Assembly (NCBI GenBank): GCA_965222705.1
Contig: CBDCUO010000020.1
Span: 65,380 to 129,379 of the forward strand
DNA length: 64,000 nucleotides
Source of the DNA: JAFMDF01 sp965222705
GTDB taxonomy: Bacteria > Bacteroidota > Bacteroidia > Chitinophagales > Saprospiraceae
Direction: 5' to 3'
Of the stretch, positions 52,354 to 61,279 are shown piece after piece. The stretch's first letter is position 1, and each line of letters begins with the position of its first letter. The notes beneath the pieces are model-generated. The model ran no database searches and was not told where the DNA came from. It was given only the letters and a program-made list of their open reading frames with translations. Position numbers and translations under genes: made by a program.

Positions 52354-52923
52354 TCAAGAAATTGATTTTGACCGAAGCCGACTTAAAGTTTCGGGGGTCA
52401 TTCCCAACATTGATGCAAGATATTGCAAAGGCAATTCATTAAACATATTGCTATCCGATTGGAAAAGATATTGATAGCGTTCTTCGGCGGACATGGAGAG
52501 TAAGGCATATACCCGATTTTCCAGCGCAGACATCAATTTGATAAGAAATAATTTTTCGTAATTATCCCATTCAGGCACTTTTTCTCTTAGCTTTTGATAA
52601 TTGGAATAAGTGAGTGTATAAACGGTCGTATCTGTTAAAGTTTGGATATTCCACTTGGCAGGCTTTTGGAGAAAGAAACTAGTCACATCCGTTACTAGTT
52701 GGTTTTTTCCAAAAATCCAATGGGTAATCACCTTTTTATTAGAATAAGAAAAAAATCGAAAATAACCTTTTTCAATCAGGCACATTTTATAGCAATACTG
52801 ACCATTTTTTACTAGAAATTCGCTTTTGTTTATTTGCTCTTCTTTGTAAAATCCTACTATTTCTGAAAACAGTTTTTCAGGAATGTCTAAATCTTTTTGG
52901 AGAAAGGAAGTTAGCGTTTGCAT
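52354..52923 (-). CDS. Crp/Fnr family transcriptional regulator
   Basis: A 189-residue regulator with an N-terminal cNMP-binding beta roll ('VKNGQYCYKMCLIEKGYFRF', 'TDVTSFFLQKPAKWNIQTLT') and a short C-terminal HTH ('LASMLGMTPETLSRLRSK'). No Fe-S cysteine set is visible. It is the first gene of a same-strand run with the enoyl-CoA hydratase and Rieske oxygenase, so it may control them. A decayed copy of its 5' end, including the region before the ATG, is found at 54156-54207. Confidence 0.92.
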   Translation of the reverse strand: MQTLTSFLQKDLDIPEKLFSEIVGFYKEEQINKSEFLVKNGQYCYKMCLIEKGYFRFFSYSNKKVITHWIFGKNQLVTDVTSFFLQKPAKWNIQTLTDTTVYTLTYSNYQKLREKVPEWDNYEKLFLIKLMSALENRVYALLSMSAEERYQYLFQSDSNMFNELPLQYLASMLGMTPETLSRLRSKSIS

Positions 52924-53121
52924 TGAAATAACTAGAAGATTAATAGATACGAGCGATTAATTGGTTGCCATGGGAAAATATAAAAGAATATTTACCTACC
53001 CAAAGGGAACAAATGTAAAGATGCTGCTTATGAAAAAGTGAGCAAAAATTTCTTTTCTTCAAAAAATATCGAGCATGGTTTGGGCATTAAAAGCAGAGAG
53101 TCATTTACCCGAAAAGCGGTA

Positions 53122-54039
53122 TTATTCTAAATATCTCTTTCTTGAATTGAATGGTACTTCTTTCTGAGTTGTCAATTTTGCCGCCAGCGCATCAATGTAG
53201 TGGTCAAGCTTATGTTCCCAAGCATTTCCATATTTGATGTTTTCCACAAAAGACGTTGCACTGCCCTGTTCTGCCACCTCCTTATTGAGGTAACAGTAAA
53301 AGATACTGTCAAGCAAAATCAACTCTTCTCCGAAATGCCGATAGCCTGTTTTAAAATCGTTCAAAATATTTCCTGGAGGTAAAAATGTCACTGGGTCCTT
53401 AGCATTGGTTACCCGAAACAAGGGGCGGCTGTGCAGTTTCTCCATGCCTTTTTTATTCGTAAATTTCGGTTGCCCGAATGTTATCGTCTCTTTTGGTTTA
53501 TAACCATAATGTTCACAATATAACATTAAAATCCCTGCTACGGCTCCTCCTAATGAATGCCCCGTAATTGTAAAATTATATCCCATCTGCTGATATTTAT
53601 CCAATATAGGTTGAATAATTTTAAAAATTTCCCATGCTTCTACCCGAAATCCCGTGTGTAAATCCACTTGGAGAAGGCTATCTTTTACGAGTACAACTTC
53701 GACATCTGTCAGAATTCCTAACAACACATTTTTATAGCCGTTTAGAGGAATCGGTGTTCCTCTTACAACAATATACAGCTGTTCTTGGGCTTTTTCTTCG
53801 TAAATGTAAAACCAACCGCCAAATTGGGGGAGGGCTTTTTTGAATACAATTTTACCTCCATAGTTTTTGTCCAGCCTTTCTTTTGGTCGGTAAGCATGTC
53901 GACACAACCGGGCACATTTGAGAAGAAGTGAAAAATCTATGGAGTCGTGGACTGCTTGTTGGTCTATCAAGAAGTCATTTTGGTGGAAAAAGAAGAAAAG
54001 GCTTGAGATTGCCAAAAGAAGAAGAATTACTTTTTTCAT
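53122..54039 (-). CDS. Lipase class 3 family protein
   Basis: A 305-residue exported lipase-like protein. An N-terminal signal/anchor (KKVILLLLAISSLFFFF) is followed by a class 3 lipase domain: 'IVVRGTPIPLNGYKN' oxyanion region, nucleophile elbow 'TITGHSLGGAVAGILMLY', the catalytic Asp in 'VTNAKDPVTFLPPG' and a His in 'GYRHFGEELILL' or 'YIDAL' region ('HKLDHYIDAL'). It should hydrolyse ester lipids outside the cytoplasm. ATG at 54039. No T9SS domain. Neighbouring gaps contain gene remnants. Confidence 0.9.
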   Translation of the reverse strand: MKKVILLLLAISSLFFFFHQNDFLIDQQAVHDSIDFSLLLKCARLCRHAYRPKERLDKNYGGKIVFKKALPQFGGWFYIYEEKAQEQLYIVVRGTPIPLNGYKNVLLGILTDVEVVLVKDSLLQVDLHTGFRVEAWEIFKIIQPILDKYQQMGYNFTITGHSLGGAVAGILMLYCEHYGYKPKETITFGQPKFTNKKGMEKLHSRPLFRVTNAKDPVTFLPPGNILNDFKTGYRHFGEELILLDSIFYCYLNKEVAEQGSATSFVENIKYGNAWEHKLDHYIDALAAKLTTQKEVPFNSRKRYLE

Positions 54040-54155
54040 AGCTTGTGTTTTTTGTCGTCAAATCTCTTGGAGGAAATCTGGCTCAGATGGACAAAAAATC
54101 TATTTATTTTCTACTTTTTGGTGAACGGTCCATGCAACCGTCAGTTGCCAGCTTC

Positions 54156-54207
54156 GGAGAAAGGAAGTTGGCATTTGCATTGAAATAGTTAGAAGGTCAA
54201 TAGGTAC
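54156..54207 (-). pseudogene. Decayed copy of the Crp/Fnr gene start
   Basis: 52 bp that match 52899-52950 at 45 positions; all seven differences are transitions. On the minus strand it reads a start codon and MQMPTSFL where the intact gene reads MQTLTSFL, after which similarity ends. It holds the sequence before the ATG as well, so it is a duplicated fragment covering a promoter-proximal region plus eight to ten codons. Confidence 0.65.
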
Positions 54208-54302
54208 TACGGGAAGCATTCGCACCAAAATAGAGTATGCAATTTTATTGAGTCATCTTCCCAAAAATAGTATAAATATCTGCTATAAACAAATTTAACT
54301 AA

Positions 54303-54413
54303 CCCAATCGATATCCATATAACAGCAAAGAATTTGACACAGACTTTGGACCAAATTGGTATCATTACGGGGTTAAAATGTTTGATCCAGCGATGGAGAG
54401 ATTTGCAGGCGTG
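54303..54413 (+). pseudogene. RHS repeat-associated core remnant
   Basis: The frame from 54303 reads PNRYPYNSKEFDTDFGP and then NWYHYGVKMFDPAMERFAGV, which follows the RHS core pattern (YNGKEFD...YDYGARMYDPxxGRF). A stop codon lies just before (54300) and similarity ends after 'FAGV' at about 54413. There is no start. It is a relic of an RHS/polymorphic-toxin-type gene whose remainder is gone from this place. The whole gap 54040-54502 otherwise holds only the Crp gene fragment. Confidence 0.75.
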
Positions 54414-54502
54414 AGACAGCTATTTTTTAAATCTTTGATTTGCATTAAATATTTCACCTGCTTTGGTTTAATTTTGGGAAAATATTAAAAAATCACAACA
54501 AA

Positions 54503-57163
54503 ATGAAAAAAATACTTTGCCTAATTTCACCATTAGTGCTTTTACTATCCTGCCAAGAACAAAAAGAATCTAGGGTGTTATATCAATCAGATACCTTTTC
54601 TATCTCTAAAAACAAAGTTATTCAGGGCGATAATGTAGCAAAAGTGGTATCGCCAATACATCTAAAGTCAAATTATAAAAGCCCTGCAAGTACAACTTTT
54701 TCAAGATTAATTAAGTTCAAATTTAGCATCAACGAAAAAGACAATGAACTCCCCCCAGGTGCTGACCATTGGGTGATTATTGGGGCTGAACACGAATCGC
54801 CTGTCATTTCTTTTGGTGAAAAACCCCCACCCTTTCCCGACCAACCGGAAACGTATTTGCCCACGAATTATGGATATACTTTTAAGGTAGATGTTTCGCC
54901 TGTTTTGAAACAGTTTGAGGAAAAAGGCTATTATGAAACTTATAATGGTTCAAAAATAGCAAAGGGAGATTTTAAGGGATTCTATATAGCGGGAGGTTCT
55001 GAACCCTTGACTTGGGATTTTGTGAATTTAGACAATAATGGCTTAAAATTATCCCCCACAAATACCCCTAATATTTACAGCCTAACCGTCCAACTCAACC
55101 CTTATAACGAGAAAGATAGTCGAGATAAAGAATGGAAATTAGCAGAAGATGTATCGAAGAAAGCAAAATACACTTCTGACCAGCCCATTGTTGACGCTTT
55201 ATTCAATTTATCACTCGAAGAAGCAATTAAAAATATCGAACCCGACAGCACCTTGCGGACAGGTGCAAAATGGGGCGGTGTTTGGACCAGAGATGTAAGC
55301 TATAGCATTTTGTTAGCGTTTGCTTATCATGAACCCGAAGTGGCTAAAATCAGCTTGCGTCGAAAAGTGAAACGAGGGCGCATTATTCAAGATACGGGCT
55401 CAGGGGGTGCTTGGCCTGTATCGTCAGATAGGACTACTTGGGTGTTGGCTGCCTGGGAAATCTATAAATTTACAGGCGATATGACTTGGTTAGATGAAGT
55501 ATATCCCATTATTAAAAATACATTGGAAGACGACTATAAAACCATTTATAATGCCGAAACGGGGATGTATTCCGGTGAATCTTCATTTTTGGATTGGCGA
55601 GAACAAACTTATCCCAAATGGATGGACAACAAAGATATTTATATTTCTCAGAATTTGGGTACCAATGTGGTTCATTATCAAGCGCATCGCATTTTGTCAG
55701 AAATAGCGAAAATCAAAGGGGACGCACACGAGGTATATGACCTAAGAGCAGAAAAAATTAAAAAAGGCATCAATGATTATCTTTGGATGAAAGATAAAGG
55801 TTATTATGCTCAATACCTCTATGGTAGAGATGGTTTGACCATTTCACCTCGTTATGAAGCATTGGGTGAGGCATTGGCCATTTTGTTCGGTGTAGCTGAT
55901 GAAAAAAGAGCTGCTTCTATTATTTCAAAATCGCCGCTTACTGAATTTGGAGCAACCTGTATTTATCCTCAAATTCCAGGTATTCCCCCCTATCACAATA
56001 ATGGTATTTGGCCTTTTGTGCAATCTTATTGGAATTGGGCAGCTGCAAAAACGGGTAATGAAGCCGTACTCAATCATGGTTTGGCAAGTATCTATCGCGC
56101 TGCTGCTTTATTTTTGACCAATTATGAAAATATGGTCGCTGAAACGGGTGATTTCTTAGGAACGGAAATAAACTCGCATCGAATGTTGTGGAGCATGGCA
56201 GGGAATTTAGCGATGGTGCATCGAGTATTTATCGGAATGGATTTTCAAAATGACGGCTTATCTTTTAATCCGGCTGTACCAAAAGTTTATGGTGGTGAAA
56301 AAAATTTATCCAATTTCAAATATCGGGATGCGATTTTGAATATTACCATTAAAGGTTTTGGCAATAAAATAAAATCGGTAACTATAGATAGTGAAACCGT
56401 TGAAACGGCTTTTATTTCAAAAGACCTAACAGGAAAACACGATATTATAATCGAATTGGCAAATAATGACTTCCCATATCAAAGCATTAATTTGATTAAA
56501 AACCAATTCACTTTACCGACCGTTTTGGCAACAAAAGAAGGCAATTTACTAAAGTGGCAGCCTGTCAAAAATGCAGCAGCTTACCGTATTTATAAAAATG
56601 GAAAATTTGTCAAAACTACGAAAGCCACGCAATTGGAGGTAGAAGAAACGACTTATATTTCATACACGGTAAGCGCCGTAGATAAAAATGATAATGAAGG
56701 GTTCTTGAGTGAACCAACTGTTTTTGCTAAAAATGTAAAAATCGTTGAAATGGAAGATTTTGCGCCTATTTCAAAATTGCCCTATACCAATTACTCAGGA
56801 AAAGGATTTGTAGAAGTGAGCCTCTCAAAAAATAATATAATTGAGCTCGAAATCGAAGTTGAAAAAGGTGGCAACTATTTAATAGACTTTCAATACTCAA
56901 ACGGTAGTGGCCGTTGGAACACCAATAATAAATGCGCTATTCGAAGTTTGACCGTCAATGATAAATACGAGGGAGTTATCGTTTTACCACAACGAGGTAA
57001 GGATGAATGGTCGGAATGGGGTTTTTCCAATAGTCGAAATATTCAACTTAAATCGGGCATCAATACAATTAAAGTTCATTTTGAGGATTGGAATAATAAT
57101 ATGGATGGGGCGGTGAATGTGGCTATGTTGGACTACATGAGGTTGATAGAAAGTAATGAATAA
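54503..57163 (+). CDS. Six-hairpin glycoside hydrolase lipoprotein
   Basis: An 886-residue lipoprotein (signal MKKILCLISPLVLLLSCQ, lipobox Cys17) with an N-terminal beta domain, an (alpha/alpha)6-barrel from about residue 230 to 610 ('GAKWGGVWTRDVSYSILLAF', 'SGGAWPVSSDRTTWVLAAWE', 'SSFLDWREQTYPKW', 'SYWNWAAAKTGNE'), then a Fn3-like and a carbohydrate-binding-like C-terminal domain ('NGSGRWNTNNKCAIRSLTVN'). Acidic residues in 'TRDVS' and 'DWRE' are candidate catalytic groups. The exact GH family is not certain; alpha-rhamnosidase- or GH63-like clans are options. It is the last gene of the accessory block; TAATTTTG at 54469-54476 could be its -7 box. Confidence 0.75.
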   Translation: MKKILCLISPLVLLLSCQEQKESRVLYQSDTFSISKNKVIQGDNVAKVVSPIHLKSNYKSPASTTFSRLIKFKFSINEKDNELPPGADHWVIIGAEHESPVISFGEKPPPFPDQPETYLPTNYGYTFKVDVSPVLKQFEEKGYYETYNGSKIAKGDFKGFYIAGGSEPLTWDFVNLDNNGLKLSPTNTPNIYSLTVQLNPYNEKDSRDKEWKLAEDVSKKAKYTSDQPIVDALFNLSLEEAIKNIEPDSTLRTGAKWGGVWTRDVSYSILLAFAYHEPEVAKISLRRKVKRGRIIQDTGSGGAWPVSSDRTTWVLAAWEIYKFTGDMTWLDEVYPIIKNTLEDDYKTIYNAETGMYSGESSFLDWREQTYPKWMDNKDIYISQNLGTNVVHYQAHRILSEIAKIKGDAHEVYDLRAEKIKKGINDYLWMKDKGYYAQYLYGRDGLTISPRYEALGEALAILFGVADEKRAASIISKSPLTEFGATCIYPQIPGIPPYHNNGIWPFVQSYWNWAAAKTGNEAVLNHGLASIYRAAALFLTNYENMVAETGDFLGTEINSHRMLWSMAGNLAMVHRVFIGMDFQNDGLSFNPAVPKVYGGEKNLSNFKYRDAILNITIKGFGNKIKSVTIDSETVETAFISKDLTGKHDIIIELANNDFPYQSINLIKNQFTLPTVLATKEGNLLKWQPVKNAAAYRIYKNGKFVKTTKATQLEVEETTYISYTVSAVDKNDNEGFLSEPTVFAKNVKIVEMEDFAPISKLPYTNYSGKGFVEVSLSKNNIIELEIEVEKGGNYLIDFQYSNGSGRWNTNNKCAIRSLTVNDKYEGVIVLPQRGKDEWSEWGFSNSRNIQLKSGINTIKVHFEDWNNNMDGAVNVAMLDYMRLIESNE

Positions 57164-57630
57164 ATCGAAAGAAGAGTTAAAGCTAGCAAAGAACAAATGA
57201 CAAAAGCTCTAACAGAGCAATATCCATTTACCCTTCGTCAAATTCACAGAGAATCTGAGTTTCTAAAAATCTCGAAATAAAAAACGGCACAATTGTATGC
57301 TCGTTAGAGCGCACAATGATACTATTGAATTTTACTATCCCTACTTTTAATCTTGACTTCTTTCCAATAATATAATATCTTTCCCTTTGTCAAAAACCCC
57401 CATTTAATTGAGCAAATCAAAATCCCTGTATTTGTGTTAGCATTTCGTTAAAAAGGCAGTTTGAAAATATAGTTTGGAGAACTATTTGCTTTTTAAATGG
57501 TATATTATACAAACGCGCTCGAGCGGAATCCTAAACAATTGCTTTTATAGGATTTCAGGGTTCGGATCTTTCTATAGTCGGATTGTTCAAAACGAGTTTT
57601 TTGTTGAAGAATCAAAAATAATTAGTACTT
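57164..57630. other. Gene-free gap before prc
   Basis: About 467 bp, AT-rich, without a recognisable gene. It includes the palindromic GCGCTCGAGCG near 57517 and must hold the prc promoter. No palindromic element of the families seen elsewhere is found here. Confidence 0.35.
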
Positions 57631-59805
57631 ATGAAATTTAGAGGATTTGTTTTATTTGTGTTGGTTGCAATTGTTTTTTGGGTAGCTGCCTATTATCCAA
57701 ATACAAATAATACCCAAAAAGAAGCCATTTTAATGCAGACAATCCGAGTGGGGCTGGACCAATTGCATTACCAACCTCAAATAATTGATGACGATTTCTC
57801 CAATAAAGTATATGATTTGTATTTAGACCGCATTGACGGGGGGAAAAGATGGTTGACCCAGCAGGATATTGAACAATTGACCGAATTCAAAAATCAGCTA
57901 GATGAGGCGGCAAAAGAAGGCACTTACCAATTTCTGGATTTATCCCAGGAACTATTTCATAAAAGCCTGAAAAAAACTCAAAAATATTATCGAGAAATAT
58001 TGGCAACTCCCTTTGATTTTACAGGCAATGAAATGGTTGAGTTGGACGGACAAAAAAAGGATTTTGCTCGAAATGACAAAGAACTGAAAGAACGCTGGGT
58101 AAAGACAATGAAGTATGAAACCCTAAGCCGCTTGGTCAATAAAATAGAAGAGCAGGAAAAATCTAAAGAAACCATAGAAACAGGGGAAAAAGTAGAAGTA
58201 AAAACCTTTACCCAACTGGAAGAAGAAGCTCGAAAAGCAGTCTTAAAATTATTTGATGATTGGTATCATCGAATGGAAAAAAGACAAAGAAAGGATTACT
58301 TAAGCGATTATCTGAATGCTTTTACTAGCGTTTATGATCCCCATACTAATTACTTTTTACCGGCCGATAAAGCTAATTTTGACATTGGAATGTCTGGCCG
58401 ACTAGAAGGCATAGGGGCAAGGCTACAGGAAACAACAACAGATGAGACTAAAGTAGTGAGCATCGTTCCAGGCGGACCTGCTTATAGAGGCAAAGTATTG
58501 GAAGTGAATGACATTATTCAGAAAGTCGCCCAGGGTGATGAGGGGGAATGGGTAGATGTCGCAGGTTGGGACATTAACGATGTGGTGGCAAAAATTCGAG
58601 GCAAAAAGGGAACGAAAGTTCGACTAACCTTAAAAAAAGTGGATGGAACAATCATGGAAACAACCATCATCCGCGAAGAAATTATTATGGACGAAGGCTA
58701 TGCCAAATCTTCCATTTTAGACCTTTCTGATGTAGTCAATAATATTGGTTATATCAAACTACCTCGTTTTTATGCAGATTTTAACAAGCGAGATGGACAT
58801 CAATGCGCAGAAGACGTGGCGATAGAACTGGAAAAGTTGAAGGCACAAAATGTAAAGGGAATCATCCTGGACTTGAGAAACAATGGCGGTGGCTCTTTAA
58901 GAGATGTCGTGGAAATGTCCGGTTTCTTTATTGAAGAAGGACCCATTGTTCAAGTGAAGTCAAGAAGTGCCAACCCTGAAGTTCTAATGGATAAAGATGC
59001 CAGTGTACAATATGACGGTCCGCTCATTGTCATGGTCAACTCTTTTAGTGCATCGGCTTCGGAGATTTTGGCTGCGGCTTTACAAGATTACGGACGAGCA
59101 GTCATCGTGGGGAGCGATGCCACTTTTGGCAAAGGAACCGTCCAGCGATTTTTTGACCTGGATCGAGCAATTAGAGGGCATAGCGAGATTAAACCCTTGG
59201 GGGAAGTTAAATTGACTACCCAGAAATTTTATAGAGTCAATGGCGGCTCCACTCAATTGCGAGGCGTTATTCCAGACATTATCTTTCCAGATAATTATAA
59301 TTACATTAAAACAGGAGAAGAGGAGTATGAAACTGCCATGAAATGGACGGAGATCAAACCCGTACCGCACAAACAAGCCGTCTATCAAGTGAAGAACCTG
59401 GATGCCCTCCGAGCAGCTAATAAAGCCAGGGTACAAAGCGACGAAACTTTTCAAAAAATAGAGAAAAACGCCAGGCGTTTAAAGAGAAAGAGAGATAAAA
59501 CGAGTTATTCGCTCAATCTGAAAACGTTTAGGGCTGATAAAAACAAGCAAGCAGAAGAGGCAAAAAAATACAAAAACTTATTAAAAACAAAAATTGAAGG
59601 ACTGGAGGCTAGCAACTTAAAGGCAGATTTGAACTATATTCAAACGGATTCTGCTCGTATTGGCCGAAATGAAGATTTTATCAACTCTCTGAAAAAAGAC
59701 GTTTATATAGAAGAATCAATGTATATTATGAAAGACATGATTAATCAATCCACAGTGCTTAATTTGACCAGAAGCAATGGCGATAGCAAAGGAAGAAAAA
59801 ACTAA
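57631..59805 (+). CDS. prc: Carboxy-terminal (tail-specific) protease, S41 family
   Basis: A 724-residue periplasmic protease with an N-terminal membrane helix (FVLFVLVAIVFWVAAYY). Residues about 80-240 are the Prc-type N-terminal domain ('YDPHTNYFLPADKANFDIGM'), a PDZ domain follows ('GIGARLQE', 'IVPGGPAYRGKVLEVNDII'), then the S41 catalytic domain with Ser in 'VNSFSASASEILAAAL' and Lys in 'DATFGKGTVQRFF'. A DUF3340-type charged C-terminus ends it. It degrades or trims envelope proteins, in relatives lipoproteins and peptidoglycan hydrolases. The first IS copy begins 25 bp behind the stop. Confidence 0.95.
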   Translation: MKFRGFVLFVLVAIVFWVAAYYPNTNNTQKEAILMQTIRVGLDQLHYQPQIIDDDFSNKVYDLYLDRIDGGKRWLTQQDIEQLTEFKNQLDEAAKEGTYQFLDLSQELFHKSLKKTQKYYREILATPFDFTGNEMVELDGQKKDFARNDKELKERWVKTMKYETLSRLVNKIEEQEKSKETIETGEKVEVKTFTQLEEEARKAVLKLFDDWYHRMEKRQRKDYLSDYLNAFTSVYDPHTNYFLPADKANFDIGMSGRLEGIGARLQETTTDETKVVSIVPGGPAYRGKVLEVNDIIQKVAQGDEGEWVDVAGWDINDVVAKIRGKKGTKVRLTLKKVDGTIMETTIIREEIIMDEGYAKSSILDLSDVVNNIGYIKLPRFYADFNKRDGHQCAEDVAIELEKLKAQNVKGIILDLRNNGGGSLRDVVEMSGFFIEEGPIVQVKSRSANPEVLMDKDASVQYDGPLIVMVNSFSASASEILAAALQDYGRAVIVGSDATFGKGTVQRFFDLDRAIRGHSEIKPLGEVKLTTQKFYRVNGGSTQLRGVIPDIIFPDNYNYIKTGEEEYETAMKWTEIKPVPHKQAVYQVKNLDALRAANKARVQSDETFQKIEKNARRLKRKRDKTSYSLNLKTFRADKNKQAEEAKKYKNLLKTKIEGLEASNLKADLNYIQTDSARIGRNEDFINSLKKDVYIEESMYIMKDMINQSTVLNLTRSNGDSKGRKN

Positions 59806-59830
59806 AATATCAATGCTAAACATCGTTAAA

Positions 59831-61276
59831 GCTCGACTTTAGCCATTTGAAAATAAAAAGAGAATTCTTAAAGATGAGTAAATTTGATTCGCCAAAATCA
59901 ATAAAAAATGTTTACTCTTCCAAAAGAATTCTTGCAGCAAATATCGGTATTTGCTCCGATATTTAGCCACAAGGTCTTTGAACATGCAAAATTTTTACTA
60001 CTAGGTAGTATTTTAGTAGTCGGTCGTCGTACAGTCTGTAGTGCCTTAAGAGCAGTTGGACTTAGTAACGAAAAACGTTTTCATAAATACCATCGAGTCC
60101 TAAGTAGAGCCAAGTGGTCGTGCTATAAATCAGCCCATATTTTATTACTTCAACTTGTCAAACATTTTTCCCTATCGTCTGAGCCATTAATTTTTGGCAT
60201 AGATGAAACAATAGAAAGAAGACGAGGAAAAGCAATAAAGACAAAAGGCATTTATAGAGACCCAGTGCGATCTTCCAAAAGTCACTTTGTCAAGTGTAGC
60301 GGTCTAAGATGGATTAGTATGATGCTTCTAACACCCATCAGTTGGGCTAACCGAGTATCGGCATTACCATTTCTGACGGTACTGGCTCCTTCTGAACGGT
60401 ACAATGAGCAAAATGGCAAACAGCATAAGAAAATAACCGATTGGGCTCGCCAGATGATGTTGCAACTAAGTCGTTGGTTGCCTAATCGCTTGATTATCAT
60501 TGTGGCAGACTCTTCTTATGCGGTCATTGAACTACTAGCAGCTGTGCGTAATCATGTTTGTGTCATCACTCGGTTGCGTCTAGATGCTGCACTTTATGAT
60601 TTTGTTCCTCAAAGACCTAAAGGGCGTCCTGGACGAAATCGTAAAAAGGGTCAGCGATTAAAAAATCTAGAACAACTAGCTGATGACCCAACCACTCAAT
60701 GGGTAAAACTGACTATTCCTAAATGGTACAATCATGGACAAGTAGAATTATTAATTGCTACAGGAACTGCCATTTGGTATCATTCAGGAATGAGGCCTTT
60801 ACCTATTCGATGGGGTTTGATTAAGGACCCTAATGGAGTTATTAAAACAAGTGCCTTATTATGTACTAAATTAGACTTACCTATTCTTGAGATTATTAAC
60901 TTCTTTATCCGAAGATGGACGGTTCAAGTCACTTTTGAAGAAGTCAGAACTCATTTAGGAGTAGAAACTCAAAGACAATGGTCTGATAAAGCAATAGCTA
61001 GAACAACTCCAATTTTGATGGCGTTATTTAGCATCATCACCATTATGACCGATAAGCTACACCAACAAAATTTATTAGTAGTAAAAACGACAGCATGGTA
61101 TCAAAAATCACATCCGACTTTTTCGGATGCTATCGCCTCTGTTAGATTGCTAATTTGGCGAAATAATTATTTTTCAATGTCTAGGGATAAACCTGACATT
61201 CATAAATTAAATCAACATTGGCTTGACCATTTATTTTTTATGGCTACCAGAGCTGCTTAAATGGCTAAAGTCAAGC
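59831..61276 (+). mobile_element. IS element, tandem copy 1 (IS4/IS701-like)
   Basis: A 1446-bp insertion sequence with terminal inverted repeats GCTCGACTTTAGCCATTT (left, 59831) and, read inward from the right end (61276), GCTTGACTTTAGCCATTT: 17 of 18 match. It holds one transposase gene. No target duplication is seen between its left flank (GTTAAA) and the 3-bp spacer TTA that separates it from copy 2. Family placing is from the DDE transposase and is not certain. Confidence 0.9.
59908..61260 (+). CDS. DDE transposase, copy 1
   Basis: A 450-residue transposase of the IS4/IS701 type. The putative DDE residues are in 'FGIDETIERRRGKAIK', 'LIIIVADSSYAVIELL' and 'WTVQVTFEEVRTHLGVETQ' (the Glu in the Y/W-x2-R-like C-terminal motif). 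An intact frame with ATG at 59908 and stop TAA in the right end of the IS suggests it is potentially active. It differs from copy 2 at one residue that I can see: Ser here ('ANRVSALPF') versus Trp there. Confidence 0.9.
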   Translation: MFTLPKEFLQQISVFAPIFSHKVFEHAKFLLLGSILVVGRRTVCSALRAVGLSNEKRFHKYHRVLSRAKWSCYKSAHILLLQLVKHFSLSSEPLIFGIDETIERRRGKAIKTKGIYRDPVRSSKSHFVKCSGLRWISMMLLTPISWANRVSALPFLTVLAPSERYNEQNGKQHKKITDWARQMMLQLSRWLPNRLIIIVADSSYAVIELLAAVRNHVCVITRLRLDAALYDFVPQRPKGRPGRNRKKGQRLKNLEQLADDPTTQWVKLTIPKWYNHGQVELLIATGTAIWYHSGMRPLPIRWGLIKDPNGVIKTSALLCTKLDLPILEIINFFIRRWTVQVTFEEVRTHLGVETQRQWSDKAIARTTPILMALFSIITIMTDKLHQQNLLVVKTTAWYQKSHPTFSDAIASVRLLIWRNNYFSMSRDKPDIHKLNQHWLDHLFFMATRAA

Positions 61277-61279
61277 TTA

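Noticed and set aside
53122..54039. Class 3 lipase as the toxin tip of the nearby RHS relic
   Set aside because: It is on the opposite strand, has its own signal segment and full-length domain, so no link with the RHS fragment is supported.
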